This document shows positions 23,507-34,802 of a stretch of 64,000 nt of DNA, one piece after another. This DNA is from Strongylocentrotus droebachiensis. Its lineage: Eukaryota; Echinodermata; Echinoidea; Camarodonta; Strongylocentrotidae. The notes beneath the pieces are model-generated. The model ran no database searches. It had not been told where the DNA came from and saw only the letters and a list, made by a program, of their open reading frames with translations. Within the stretch, counting starts at the first letter, position 1. Every line of letters begins with the position of its first letter. The DNA lies in contig JAVYIG010005298.1 of NCBI GenBank assembly GCA_035222895.1, positions 1-64,000 on the forward strand, read 5' to 3'. The translations under genes were made by a program, and so were the position numbers.

Positions 23507-26500
23507 GGGGGGGGCTGCAGTTAATGTACTTGTTGTTTGCCATGGGTGACACTAGTCGATTTGGTAGACCACTTTGAGATGTACAAATTTAATTATACGT
23601 GTGAACTTGTATCCAAATATTCTTTCATTCATTCATACATGTACATGTATGTTACAGTATTTCATTCATTCTAACCTTCCTTTGTTCATTCATTCATTCA
23701 TACATTTTTCTATCATTCATTCATTCATTTATTCATTCATTTATTTGTTAATTTTACATTAATTCATTAATTCATTCATTTATTCATCCATATTATAAAT
23801 TCCCGACCATTCATGTTCATGTAGGTTTGATTGTGTACAAATCTTGACTCTTTGTGTCAATAGTGTAATATTGAACAGTACATTTATACCTTGTAATTCA
23901 TTATTAAGATGTAATGTACACATTTGTTAATTTTATTTTGTGCATTTCTTCATAGTTTTCTAATCAGTAAATGTACATGTGAATGCAATATTTGTTCAGA
24001 TTGTTCATTTACATGAACAATTCATTTGTTGTTTACGGTATAGCAGATATACAGTTTGTAACCAGGATGTACATACTGTAGTACATTATCATGAACAAAT
24101 AGAGAAATACCGGTATACAGATCTAGTACTCTAATTTGAACTTTTATTCAAACAAACTATTGGCACTGTGCCAGGTGTGTTACAGAGATAAAACGATTTA
24201 TAAACATAATAGAGATTATCACTTTGCGATTTATATAGCATCAGATTATTCAGATAGGTACTGAAGTTGTACACGTACCAGTACATGTATCAGTAGGTAT
24301 AATCAGAAGGGCATTACTGTATGTGGAATGATATGAGTTAAATGTCTTTCTGGCTCTCAGCAGATACTGTCAGTACAAACCTGCCAAGTTTTCACGGCAA
24401 AAATTAGGAATCTCTCAAGGCAAAGTTAGGAATATACATGTAGTCTACTTTGTATACTTTTCACATAAAATATTTCAGAAAAAGAGAGGAATTAGGGTTC
24501 AAAACAATAGCTTGAAGGCCAAAAAATAGGAATTGTTCCTCCAAAATAGGAATGGTTACCGGTACTTATATGGTTACAGTATATATTGTGCAGCTTCATG
24601 GGATCACATGTATTTTGTACAGTAACAATTCAGTTACAAGTGTGTATTGAATCATACTGTACTACTGGTAGTAGAATCTTTGTTTACGTTTTCCCCAGCC
24701 AGTGAGCAACTGCTTTACAATCATGGGTTGTGTGTGGGCGGATTATAGGTGTGTCTGGGCTGGTTGCCTAGTCTCTTATGCAGACTTTATTAGGTCACTT
24801 GTAGAAGTTCCATTGCAGGGCTTCAGTACAGTGCAGTGTATACAACCTGTACATGTACATGTATTCTAAAAGGGTATATAAACAAAGGTGCAATCACAAA
24901 TTGGCAGCTCTGTGACGCTCTATAATTTCAAACCAAAGTATAAACACTTCTTTTCCTGGAACTACACTGGCAGTGACATAATACATGTAGACTACATTTT
25001 ACAGATGATCCTTCTGCCTGTTGTTTACATTCTGCTTTTGGTCATAATGAACACAGCCATAACACTTAGAGGCTTATAAATCTCTTCCTGCTTCCCCAAA
25101 GAATGATAATAATCAAAGCTGATTTGCATATAACTGCACAGGCTCAGTTGTTAAACTGTTGATCATTTACAGATTACAGATTCAAGATAAATTCCTTACA
25201 TTATAGGTTGAGTTAGATGGAAACAACTATCTTCATAGCCTGCTGTACACTACAAGGTCCATATTTTATGATGCTCAAGGCTTTTGGTCAAAATCAGGCT
25301 AGCAGAGGAAGTTATTCTGACTTTGATCTCAGACCCAGGGTTGGGTTTTTAACTGAATTAGTAGATTGCCAGACCCAGAGGTTCATGATTGGAATCAATT
25401 CCAAATTGTAGTATTAAGGATTTAAGGACCTAAAGAATGATAATTCTGAGCTCATTTACTGTACATTTATGATATGGGTCGACAACTCGACCCATGTACA
25501 CGTACACAGTACAACATACCTGTACAAGATCATTTCTAATTCTACATGTAGTGCTACCACAGATTTTAAATCAGAGATTTTTTTTTTTTTAAAGTGAAAT
25601 TGAGAGATTTTATTACAGTTATTTTGATGTACCGGTATTTAATATTGTTTTTTTTTCTCACTACATATTATGTAGGTCTTATTTTCATGTTTTTTGGAGT
25701 TTTTTTAAAGCTTTTGAGGGAGTTTCCAGATTTAAATGGCTGACTACAGTACACTCATGTCATTTTTTAAAAATATTTTGTTTAATGTTTGTTTTTTGTA
25801 CTTCGTTCATTAATTTCAGTTTTTAAGCAATGAGTATTAATTGATTCGATCATTATCATGTATTGAACTGGGTATTTCGAAATGTTTATTGTATTTGTGG
25901 TGCTCAGGTCTTCTTTGTACAGTACATTGTACATGACATGTGCACTGTACATGTACATTATAGCAATTAGCATCAATACGGTGGAACAAAATGAAAAACA
26001 CAGCTGTGTAAATGATCAAGGCTAAATGACATTTGAAATCCCCTCTTGATTACAAGTACTTCTTTTCCAGTATTGGGTAGCATTGAACTTGAGAAGAGTA
26101 TATAGTTTAAGTTTCAGATGTATTGAACTTTAATTGTTTCTTAATTGCGCTCCCCTCTCAAAGACAATACCGGTATATTTCTCTGAAGTTTGTAGACTGC
26201 ATGATTTTATCTCTCATTGCACACATCTGAATGTATATAGAGAGAGATATTACATTAATCTAATTCACTTTAGACCTAATCCTCTTTATATTCAGGAGGT
26301 GAAAATTATGTGCTGTCTTGAATAAATTCTAATTGAGCAGAAATTATTCAGGATCTCTCTAAATCCCTTTCACTCTGTCGTACAAAGAGGATTTTCACTC
26401 TAAGTAATTTAGCTGATCAATGTATATTTTATTATTGACAATTAAAAGAAGCACACTTTGTCCATGTTATTTGTTCAAAAATTGTTTTGACTTTTTTCAG

Positions 26501-29500
26501 TAAAGTCACGATCTACCTGTTCTTGTATTATTACATTTAATTCAGTCAAATAATTTCCTAGTTAACTGGTTGAATTGTGCAAATTAATCTTAATGCACTT
26601 GTAAATTTGTTTGGACTCACTGTGATATGTTTTCATGAACAGAACTCATTTCACTGAAATTCCTCGACATGATATGACATTTGATTATAATGGTGATGAT
26701 AATGAATGTGTCACATTTCTTTATAAAATGAAATAACTAATATTAGAGGCAAATTAAGAAAAATAGACCTTTATCTAGCTCTTATGGTGTATTTTGTTTG
26801 TTATGATTGCAGGCTTGCTGTAACGACCAACCAGCGAGTAGTCTTCATATCTACAATGATCTGCTTCATAGTGATGTGCATTGAGACCTTCCGCTTCAGG
26901 GTGTGGCCCAAAATGCAAGGTATTACAGATATAAAATGATACCCCAAAAAAATTGTTTAAATGTATATGTACCATTATATCCCTTCTATGAATATTCATG
27001 AGTTTTCTAAATGCATGATTGGTCAATTGGTGGTCACGTGATAAAATATAATTTCACTATTTAAAACAAATCTCTGCCAGAGCTCCGAATATTTTCCACT
27101 ATTTTTTCATGGGCAGAACTGTGCATGCTCTATGAGATTTTCAGGTAGAAAAGCATTGTGACATCACATCATGTTCGGTCAAAAATAATGCGCAATTAGC
27201 GCGTCTCATTAAATGCGCGTTAATATAATTGTGCGCAGGTTAAATTGACAAATTCAAACTTCTCCAATACCCGGCCCAATGTGGGTGACATAAGAATAAA
27301 GTTAAAAACCATATGCCATCCATTCATTAAGTCAGACGTTCGGATCGTAACGAAGTGATATAAAACAAATATACCAAGCATTTAGTTCGTAAGAATAGTG
27401 GAAATTGTATATCTTCGGAGGGACTGGCAACAGTTACTATTTTTTCCTCGGGGCTTCGCCTCTCGGAAAAAATAGTACTAAGCCAGTCTCTCCTCAGATA
27501 AATAATTTCCACTATTCTTTCTCACAGCTTCGTATATTTGTATAATACCTGTAACCTTAAAGGGATAGTTGAGTTCTGTTGCAGAGGGCGCTACACATAA
27601 TAATTTTTTTGTGAGATAATGAAAAAATGAGTGTCAATTTTATGTCAACATAATATTTAAATGTCAAAATCATCTTTGTTTGATCAAAATCGGTTCAGAG
27701 ACGGCTGAAATATAACGATTTCTAATACTTGTGTACCACCACAAATATTAGATATTTTGAAAAATTTGAAAAACTGTTGAAAAAAACGAAATAACACCTT
27801 TTACGTCGTATTTCAGCCAATGCCGATGTTGGCTTTTTTGTTGGCATTTTCGTGTTGCTTATATTACCCACAATTAGCAGGCTGATGTATTCTTTTTGTT
27901 TAAATAATTAATTAACGGTCACCGTGTTTTTTTAAAGTGGAGCTGAATTGGTATGATCGAATTGGCTAAATTTCACACATTTTGGGGTCTAAAATTACCT
28001 TCATAGCAATTTTAGGTTCTAAAAGGGCACTGTAAATGTCATAGATAAGAATAAGAGCAATAACCATGCACTTTGAAGGCATTTGCGGTCTGAAAACAGA
28101 ACTCAACTATCCCTTTAACAAAAAATTGTGTACAGCTAGAATATATATATAAAATGAATCTAAACAAATTTAACATGGCATTTTGTTGGTCGAAGTATGA
28201 AGAAATAGCTAATAAAAAATAAGGCACAGACAAATATCTGGAAGGGGGAATTAACTAGTCTTCTCACAAGTCACTCTTGTGCTTTATATTAAAAGTGTAT
28301 TTGAACTTGCAATATTTCTTCATATTAGCAATATTTGAAGCTCATATTTTGATGTTAATATAAAAAAATTGGACACATAATCATACAGACTACAGAGCAA
28401 TCTATTTTCTGGTAATTGGTGCACTTTAATTAGCCTGATTGCACTGGTAGTCACGTGTGTCGACTACCAGTGCAAAAAGAGGAATATCCTAAATCCACAA
28501 ATTGTCTTGAATTGCTTTATTATGAATGATTGCTTCAGCCAAAGTTTGTACATTTACTGATAAATATTTCCATTCTATTCTAAAAATGTGCATATGCACC
28601 TTTTCATTGGGACTGTTTTGTTGAAGTATGTTTGTATTAATGCACTGTTTTTTGCTTTCATTTTCATTCACAGTCAACCCAAAGAGTTCTGATGAAGAAG
28701 AGTGAGTAAAACTATCTTCTTCTTTTTGAACCTTTTAGTGTACAAAATAACATTTTAATGCCACTTTGCTTTGTCTTTTCATAAAAAATACTACACTGTT
28801 TGAATTAATGAATATAAGATGAGCAGAAAGAGCCCAATTATCATGCGGGGGACGGGGAGGGGGTGAGATGGGGGCACGCGTCTTATTTGGTGAGTGGAAT
28901 GGGAATGAACAAGGCTACTGAATAAAAGGAAAGGACTTCTGGTTGTGTCCTGTACCTCCTCCTTCCTTTTCTTTATGTTTTATTATCATTTTATTCATGT
29001 TCTTCTTTTTTCTGCCATTGGATTAAGGGGCACTCCTCTCCTGTAGCTAGATCACTGGTTATACTTACAGTATATACAGTCAAACCTGCTTTAGTGACCA
29101 CCTGCCTATGAAGACCACTTTTCTTGTCTCCCTTGGGTTGTTTTTATAGACGGGTTTCACCGTACATACATATATTTCCTCATACCTTTTTTTCCTCAAA
29201 GCCCTTCGATGGTAGAATATTCCGAAAAATGTCATCTTTAATGTTAGTAAACGTATGTTCAATCTAAATTAGAATAAGTCATTGGTTAATTGTTGCACAC
29301 ACTGGCTCATGCACATACAGACATCTACAAAGTACGTGAGCACCATTGACAAGCATATCTTACTCGCAGTTTGTTGCAACAATTGACATACTTTTCTCTA
29401 ACATAACACAATACTGGTAGATAACATAGTTTAAAGAATCTGGCCCCAGTTCTGCATACATTATTCATCATCTGCTATGTTTGTTCTTGATACATTTAAT

Positions 29501-30216
29501 AGCTGGACACCTCTACATCTACGCCTGCTGAGCGTACCAGAGCTGTGTGATCATGTGGCCAGGGCGTGGCAGGTTGCTGATGAATGGTATGATGCATTCT
29601 GGGATCTCAGGAGACATGAGCCCGCAAAGGTAAGTTTCTTTCGAGTGATACTGAGGGGCAAATTTTGTTTCACTTAATATATTTGTCAAATATATATTTG
29701 ACAGAGAAGAGGACATAGAAACTGATAATAAATACAGTATTAGGTATGTTTACAAGCTGCAGCTATTCCATGTCTTCACTCATGAAAGGTGATTTTGGAT
29801 TTACAATCTTCAAAGCTCGCTTCTGTTGAAAGTTTTTCTCCTTTATTGATTCTAGATTTGATTTGATTTGATTTGATTTGATTTGATTTGATATTCATTG
29901 TTTTCCAGATACACCTATCCCACCTGGTAGTTGCCAAACCATGAATAGTAAAATTTCATTTCGTTTGATAAATGATTTACCTTGAATTCTTGATTTTCTA
30001 TCTGTCATTCCTCCTCTGTCTTTCTCGATCTCTCATTCTTTTCCTTTTTTACTTCTTCCACCTCTCTCTGTCTGTGCTCTCTATCCCTCTCCCTCATCAT
30101 CCTACATTGTATCTCTCCTGCTCTTTATCATCTGCTGTTCTCATCTCTTCTCTTGCTCCCCTCCTCCCCCTCCCCTCCCCTCTCCTCCCTCTCTCTCTGT
30201 CTCTTTCTCATCCCCC

Positions 30217-30264
<48 letters not shown>

Positions 30265-33200
30265 CCCCTCTCTCCCTCCCTCCCTCTCTCTCCCTCCCTT
30301 CATGTCCATGTATATAGTTCTGTACATTCACCTGTCTGCTGTGTTTGACTACGGCTACCATTGGCTTCTACATACCTGGAGTACTCATCTCATATACCAT
30401 CTGTAAGTATCAGGTGACGGTGTCATGTGACGTCCTGTATTAAAGCCATCATATAGCTTTCAAGATACATGTACAATATGATGTTGAATTGTATTACAGG
30501 TTTTGAACCGTCATATAAAGAAAACTGCTACATGTACCAAAACAAAATCTGATTTAACAAGGAAATTTTGCTAGTCCCATTTCTCTGTATTCTATTTTTT
30601 TAACAGTGCTTCAATTTGCCAAAGTAATTCCCCTGGTTCTAAGGATTTTAATATATACATTTTGATGTGATGGTGATAGTATATAGGCAATTGATTAGGA
30701 TTCATATGGAGATTGTGTAGCATCTGTGTATTGAATTGTAAATGCTGGTATATTAATTAGCTTTTAGTTGCAGATTTTCTAGTTTATGTCGAGTATTCAA
30801 ACAATTCAGTAACACAGAACCTATTTTAAGTTTAGTTCATTAATTAAAAATCTGTTTTTCACAGGACTATAGGTGCCCTGAAAGGTATTTTTAAAGACAA
30901 TAAAAAGTGGGTTCACTTTAATTAATGGGAAAGTTATTGGGAGGAGCATGCTTTCAAGTCACAAACCTCAGCGTGACTACATATACATGTATGTTATGAA
31001 TTTACATGAATAGGACAAAACGTAAGATATCTTCATTCCATTTCATAAAATAGAATGATGAGCAATTTCTCAGCATTTATAATACGTAGCTTCCCTTGGA
31101 TTTCTACGAGTTCCATAGTAATTCTTCAAAGGGTAAACAAAACATAGGTCTTTTCTTTGCTAATATTAATCTTATATATTCATGTAAGGTATTCTATTCT
31201 ACCTATCCTAGTGATATGTTTGCTTCTGTGGCCGGCCTATCTATACCACGATGTCTCTGGTAAAATCTACACCAAGCTTCATCCTTTCCTGCGCCAGTTT
31301 GAACAGAGCATGGACAGCTTGGAACGTAAAGAGAAACGTCAAAAACGTAAGGACTGATTCCATGAACACATATATGTATCACTGTTCACCAATGAAGCGC
31401 CTGTCTTGTGGAACCAACTTCCTGACCAGCTTTGAGTTGTTGGGATCACTGACGACTTTAAAAGAGCCCTGAAAACTTATTTGTTTTTGAGGGTTTCCTG
31501 AAGCTCCTTTGTCCTTTTGCTGGTTAGGAGGTTGGTTCGACATAATGGGTGTCTGTTTGTTGAATTTGTGATATGTTATGTCAAATAGTTTTACTTACCG
31601 TAATTAACGTTGTATAAACCGCCCTCGTGTATCACTCGCACCCCTGTTTTTCGCCCTAAAAAAAAAAAAAAAAAAAATTTGCCGACTCTGTCGGCAGCAA
31701 GCCAGGTCCGTGTTAAAAAACCCACGCGGGAAGGCCCTTCATTTAATTGCGAGGTGCAGCTGAATGTGTAAGATCATTAATATAAATTTAAAAAACAGGA
31801 GAGGACCTAGGATAGAACCTTGTGGAACGCCGTGTAATAGAAGAAAAATTGGAGGAATTATTATTATAAACTACATATTGAGATCTATCAGAAAGATTAC
31901 TTTCAAACCAAGATGACAGAAAAATTTGAGTGTTGTTTAAGTTTCCGAGTGGTGAGTCAACACACCAATTACTGAGCTGGGAGACATTGCCAGGCATAGT
32001 GCCAGGTGGAGGGGCATAAATCGAAACTTAAAAAAAAAATGGTATATATATATATATATTTATTTTTTTGGTGTACCGTGTATAAACCGCACCCCCGACT
32101 TTGAATTTTTTTCGGCAGCCAAAAGGTGCGGTTTATACACCGTTAATTACGGTACCTTTAGGTGTAATTATAGGTGAATTGGTTTACTTTCCCACCAATA
32201 TTTGTGTTACTTATCTACTTTGTTATTTATTATGTTGTTTATACATTCAAATTTATGTGGGTGGAACACTTTCCATACCCCATCTTCCCCTTATCTGTCA
32301 GTTAGAGTGCAGGGGGAGGAAATGATAGGATGTGGTATTGGGGCTTATCACGGTCATGACATCATAGGAAATAGCAATGAATGTCTCTCGTAATGCAATA
32401 GATGGTGGACGGCCAATGTAGACTGATACTCTGCAATAATAGTGGTTTGGGAGCCTATCTTTCAGACATCTGCTTTACAAGCACATCCTGTTGGGTTTTC
32501 CCCGGTGTTTTGACTATATAGCTTTGATGCAGGCCCTATGACATTTAACATGGAGAACTGAAGTTAATTTCAAACTGTATTATGTGAATGATCACTGTAG
32601 CAGATTTGAATTCGTTTAAGAGTGTATGGTGGGTTTCAAGAAGGACTAAAGATGCCGCAAATGCAAATTTTTCAGTAAGATCAGACGTTTGGGACAGGGA
32701 TTCATACATATTTGCTGTTGAATATGAAATCTATAACATCTGAGAGTAAAATTGTTAAAATTGCTCATGTTCTCTTTATATTAAAAGTAAATGAAATTCT
32801 ACCCCGTCTTAGATATAGAGTATGATTATAATGATTGTGGGACAAGTGCCCCCTTGACGATCACCCCTTTTATAATTAATCTCCAGTCTAATTAACCCAT
32901 TAGGATAACTGATTCCTGAGATAATGGCCCCCTGGACAGTCTCCCCCACTCCCCCCCCCCCCAAAAAAAAAAAAAAATTAAAAAAAGATAATTATTCAAT
33001 ACCTTGCAGGTAGTTGTAGGAGAACTATAGGGAGTAGTTATCTGGAAAGGGAGATTTTTATCTATTGGGTGTCCTTGTGTATTCCCTTTGATCCATTGCC
33101 TACTGGAACCGGGTAAGCTATAGAGTATTTGTAAGAATTCTGTAGTTGTTGGGTTAATTATTTATATATCTTGATGCACCTGAGTAGTTAAGATAAACTT

Positions 33201-34802
33201 AACTTCCATGTTGAAAGTATGTTCTCACATCCTTGACTTCAATTCATAGTCCATCCTCTATTCTTATAACACAACTTTATAGGTCGCAGGAGATCCTCTC
33301 GTAACCCAGACGGGGATGAGGAGAGCAGCTCAGACAGCGAACTCAATGAATTCTACCCTACGCCTGGTCCTGCCGTTGATGCGGCATTATCTCACGCGTC
33401 ACGTGTGATCGGGGCCACCCCTTCATCCAGCTGCCTTGGAACCCCTACCTATGGCTTTGTAGGAGGTCTTATACCCAGGGGAGGCTCGGTAGAGTTTACA
33501 GATGATGGTAAGCTCTTTGCTGACATTCTTATAACAACTTGTTTTAATTTGGGGGGCTGTTTGTATTTGTTGAGACAACTACCTCGGCTCGGGTATAAGA
33601 GGCTTTAGTGATGTAGGGCAGATAATGATAGTAATAATAATATCCTGTTTTGTATATAGCGCTCAATACATCAATCCAACAATGTGCCTAAGCACTTTAC
33701 AGAGGTTATCGGATTCAGGCTTACCAACACAGAATGGGTTCACATTTTCCACAGATTAGTTGCCTTTCAAACATACCCAAGCTTCATAAAGGAAATAGCA
33801 ATTTTTGAATAGCAAAGGAGTCAAGTCTGATACAATTTCATAAAAACTTGGATATATTATTAAAATATCTTCCTAAAATAATATGTATTTGTAAAAGAAG
33901 AATATAATCCTTCATATGGAACATTCTTGAATGCCTGAAATTGGCTTAGCATGAAATTACAAATTTGACATTGATACTACCATGATTTGGAGCATGATTT
34001 CCTTCACCCCACTGTATTTCAAATGCTTAAATGTTCATGTTTCATCTGTGTCATTGGTTACAAGTTTGATAGAAATTGCTTGTTTATTCTTTATTCATAC
34101 CTTGCAGAGTTGAACACTGACAATGAATCCACTAACCTATTAGTAGGGTTGAATGAAATGCCGTCATTTCAAGATCGGGCTCTGGACCCAAGTGGAGATG
34201 AGCTCGATTCAAGATCAGCCGGTAACGTTATAGACGGTAACACAGGTAATCCTGGACGTTTACGACCTCCATCGGATCTATTCGGTATGTCCACAGACGA
34301 TGACTTTGGTGACCATGAATTAGACACTCCCGAATCTCCTCTGGATGACCTTCTGCAGCCTCGTGTCCAGCAAAGGCAACCTCTGACCTCCTATTTAGCA
34401 GCTGAAGCAATCAGTCAGTCCCTACCACCAGCTGCTGCTCAACTACTCTCGCAAACCGTTGCAGCTGTCATGTCAGAAGCCGTTACCTCATTAGCCGGGC
34501 TAAGCTATTCCACCGCTGCCACCAGTGAGAAACAATCGGTCAAACAGAAGCATCCAACGTTGCCCGTGAAATCCGTTCAGTTGACAGGTCCAACAAACTC
34601 TGATGCAATACCAAGTGGTCTTACCCCGTCCCCACAGTCGGACGAGGAGCTGGCTGAGTTTGAATTGCTGGACAGCTCCGAGCTGGACAATGTCAGTAGT
34701 CCGACGACGGAGGAAGAGAAATCACCATCCACTGAGAACAGTCCTGGAGCCATCAATGCTGGCATCACCTACCTGTCTTCCTTATTCTCCAGGAGAAAAT
34801 AG
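20273..34802 (+). CDS. RETREG: Reticulophagy regulator (RETREG/FAM134), complete, eight coding exons
   Basis: Exons 20273-20499, 26813-26919, 28674-28701, 29503-29629, 30318-30402, 31212-31346, 33283-33507 and 34108-34802 join in phase to 542 aa. RETREG proteins are ER-phagy receptors: a reticulon-like domain bends ER membrane and a C-terminal LIR binds LC3/GABARAP. Two long hydrophobic hairpins are visible, at about residues 62-108 (exons 1-2) and 164-204 (exons 5-6), where FYIPGVLISY matches the family's SYIPGVILSY. KIYTKLHPFL follows. The last exon ends in an acidic segment with the LIR FELL at 496-499, in the family context EFELLDSSEL, and a short amphipathic tail. For exon 6 the upstream AG at 31188 leads to a stop; AG at 31210-31211 keeps the frame and is preceded by a good pyrimidine tract. 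The 28-base exon 3 is a micro-exon. There is one ancestral-type gene, so RETREG1, 2 or 3 cannot be chosen. Confidence 0.93.
20803..20900. repeat. Fragment of the GGTCCGAGAATAA TIR family
   Basis: CAGTAGGGGCGCTGGTCCGAGAATAA, with following CGAGGATCGTC and CATCCTCAAAAATAA, matches the left part of the element at 42260-42701 and, inverted, the right end at 49880-49908. Only this end is present, in RETREG intron 1. Confidence 0.7.
20937..21076. mobile_element. Short foldback MITE, AAAACCGTCA ends
   Basis: GTTTTTCAAAACCGTCATAA at the left pairs with TTGTGACGGTTTTCGAGAAAC at the right. Inner blocks CTTAGACATCCCAT and ATGGGATGTCCA also pair. Length is about 140 bp, in RETREG intron 1. Confidence 0.85.
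21639..22543. mobile_element. 905-bp near-perfect hairpin element flanked by TA
   Basis: Left arm 21639-22086 and right arm 22100-22543 are reverse complements with only about one mismatch and a 2-4-base indel close to the apex. The loop is 13 bases. The outer end is GACCGAAAGCTTCAGTCCCT and each end is bordered by TA, the target duplication of Tc1/mariner-type elements. Within each arm a smaller hairpin (AGTCCCTATAA..TTATAGGGACT) is nested. No transposase frame exists, so the element is non-autonomous or a fresh snap-back copy. It lies in RETREG intron 1, where its RNA would fold into a stem of about 445 bp. Confidence 0.95.
22839..22992. repeat. TACATG repeat clusters
   Basis: Runs of ACATGTACATGTACATGTA at 22839-22858 and 22972-22991 form self-complementary hexamer repeats. 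Shorter copies are scattered through the whole window. Confidence 0.8.
23479..23514. repeat. T18 followed by G18 homopolymer run
   Basis: An 18-base T run at 23479-23496 is followed directly by an 18-base G run at 23497-23514. It lies in RETREG intron 1. Lengths in such runs are also error-prone in sequencing. Confidence 0.9.
23626..23790. repeat. (ATTC)n microsatellite
   Basis: Interrupted ATTCATTC repeats, in RETREG intron 1. Confidence 0.9.
27391..27520. mobile_element. Foldback element with GC-rich hairpin centre, copy 1 of 3
   Basis: The arms AGAATAGTGGAAATTG..GGGACTGGC and GCCAGTCTCTCC..AATTTCCACTATTCT surround a centre of CCTCGGGGCTTCGCCTCTCGG type. The same plan, with AT-rich arms and a CCTCGG...CCGAGG core but different arm sequence, is seen at 57399-57560 and 61541-61667. 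It lies in RETREG intron 2. Confidence 0.75.
27557..28118. mobile_element. 562-bp TIR element with TTAA target duplication
   Basis: TTAA at 27557-27560 and 28115-28118 flank perfect 20-bp inverted ends (AGGGATAGTTGAGTTCTGTT and its complement). A TTAA target is characteristic of piggyBac and Kolobok transposons. The inside has no transposase frame, so this is a non-autonomous copy. It lies in RETREG intron 2. Confidence 0.88.
28438..28476. repeat. Short perfect hairpin
   Basis: TTGCACTGGTAGTC and GACTACCAGTGCAA pair around a 9-base loop (ACGTGTGTC). It lies in RETREG intron 2, about 200 bases before micro-exon 3. Role unknown. Confidence 0.85.
29075..29164. mobile_element. Tigger/pogo-like MITE fragment, CAGTCAAACCTGC ends
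   Basis: TA-CAGTCAAACCTGC at the left and GGGTTTCACCG-TA at the right, enclosing GTGACCACCTG and AAGACCAC blocks. The terminal CAGT..AACC and TA flanks fit the pogo/Tigger group. Related longer copies lie at 54401-54790 and 63038-63213, with weaker ones near 52472 and 58485. It lies in RETREG intron 3. Confidence 0.7.
29855..29892. repeat. (TTTGA)n microsatellite
   Basis: About seven TTTGA units in RETREG intron 4. Confidence 0.9.
30000..30300 (+). repeat. 300-bp pyrimidine (CT)n tract before RETREG exon 5
   Basis: An almost uninterrupted CT/CCCT tract ends about 17 bases before exon 5 (30318). It acts as, or hides, the polypyrimidine tract of that acceptor. The complementary strand gives meaningless Arg/Glu-rich frames. 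Confidence 0.9.
31380..31500 (+). pseudogene. Non-LTR retrotransposon ORF2 C-terminus, fossil
   Basis: Reading plus strand from about 31396: APVLWNQLPDQL, a stop, VVGITDDFKRALKTYLF. This is the usual C-terminal signature of L2/CR1-type reverse transcriptase ORFs. It begins some 30 bases after RETREG exon 6 ends, inside intron 6. Confidence 0.75.
31596..32154. mobile_element. 559-bp TIR element, TACCGTAATTAACG ends
   Basis: The left end TACCGTAATTAACGTTGTAT, continuing AAACCGC, and the complementary right end (32128-32154) match over 27 bp with one mismatch. The TA at each outer edge may be the target duplication. Its interior contains an antisense reverse transcriptase fragment (31788-32000). 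A long A run at about 31661-31677 and a TA microsatellite at 32042-32060 lie inside. It is in RETREG intron 6. Confidence 0.85.
31788..32000 (-). pseudogene. Reverse transcriptase fragment inside a TIR element
   Basis: On the minus strand WFESNLSDRSQYVVYNNNSS is followed, after a frame shift, by GVPQGSILGPLLF. This is the conserved RT palm block that precedes the catalytic YxDD box in LINE enzymes. No YxDD follows. It is a dead non-LTR fragment. Confidence 0.88.
32940..32985. repeat. C run followed by A run
   Basis: CCCCCACTCCCCCCCCCCCC, then a long A run, low complexity in RETREG intron 6. Confidence 0.85.
33630..33715. repeat. LINE-like 3' tail fragment
   Basis: TAATAATAATATCCTG, TATATAGCGCTCAATA and CCTAAGCACTTTACAGAGG match the tail family at 6787 and 45055. 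It lies in RETREG intron 7. Confidence 0.6.

Noticed and set aside
31189-31211. RETREG exon 6 starting after AG at 31188
   Set aside because: That acceptor puts the exon in a frame with an early stop; AG at 31210-31211 keeps the frame.
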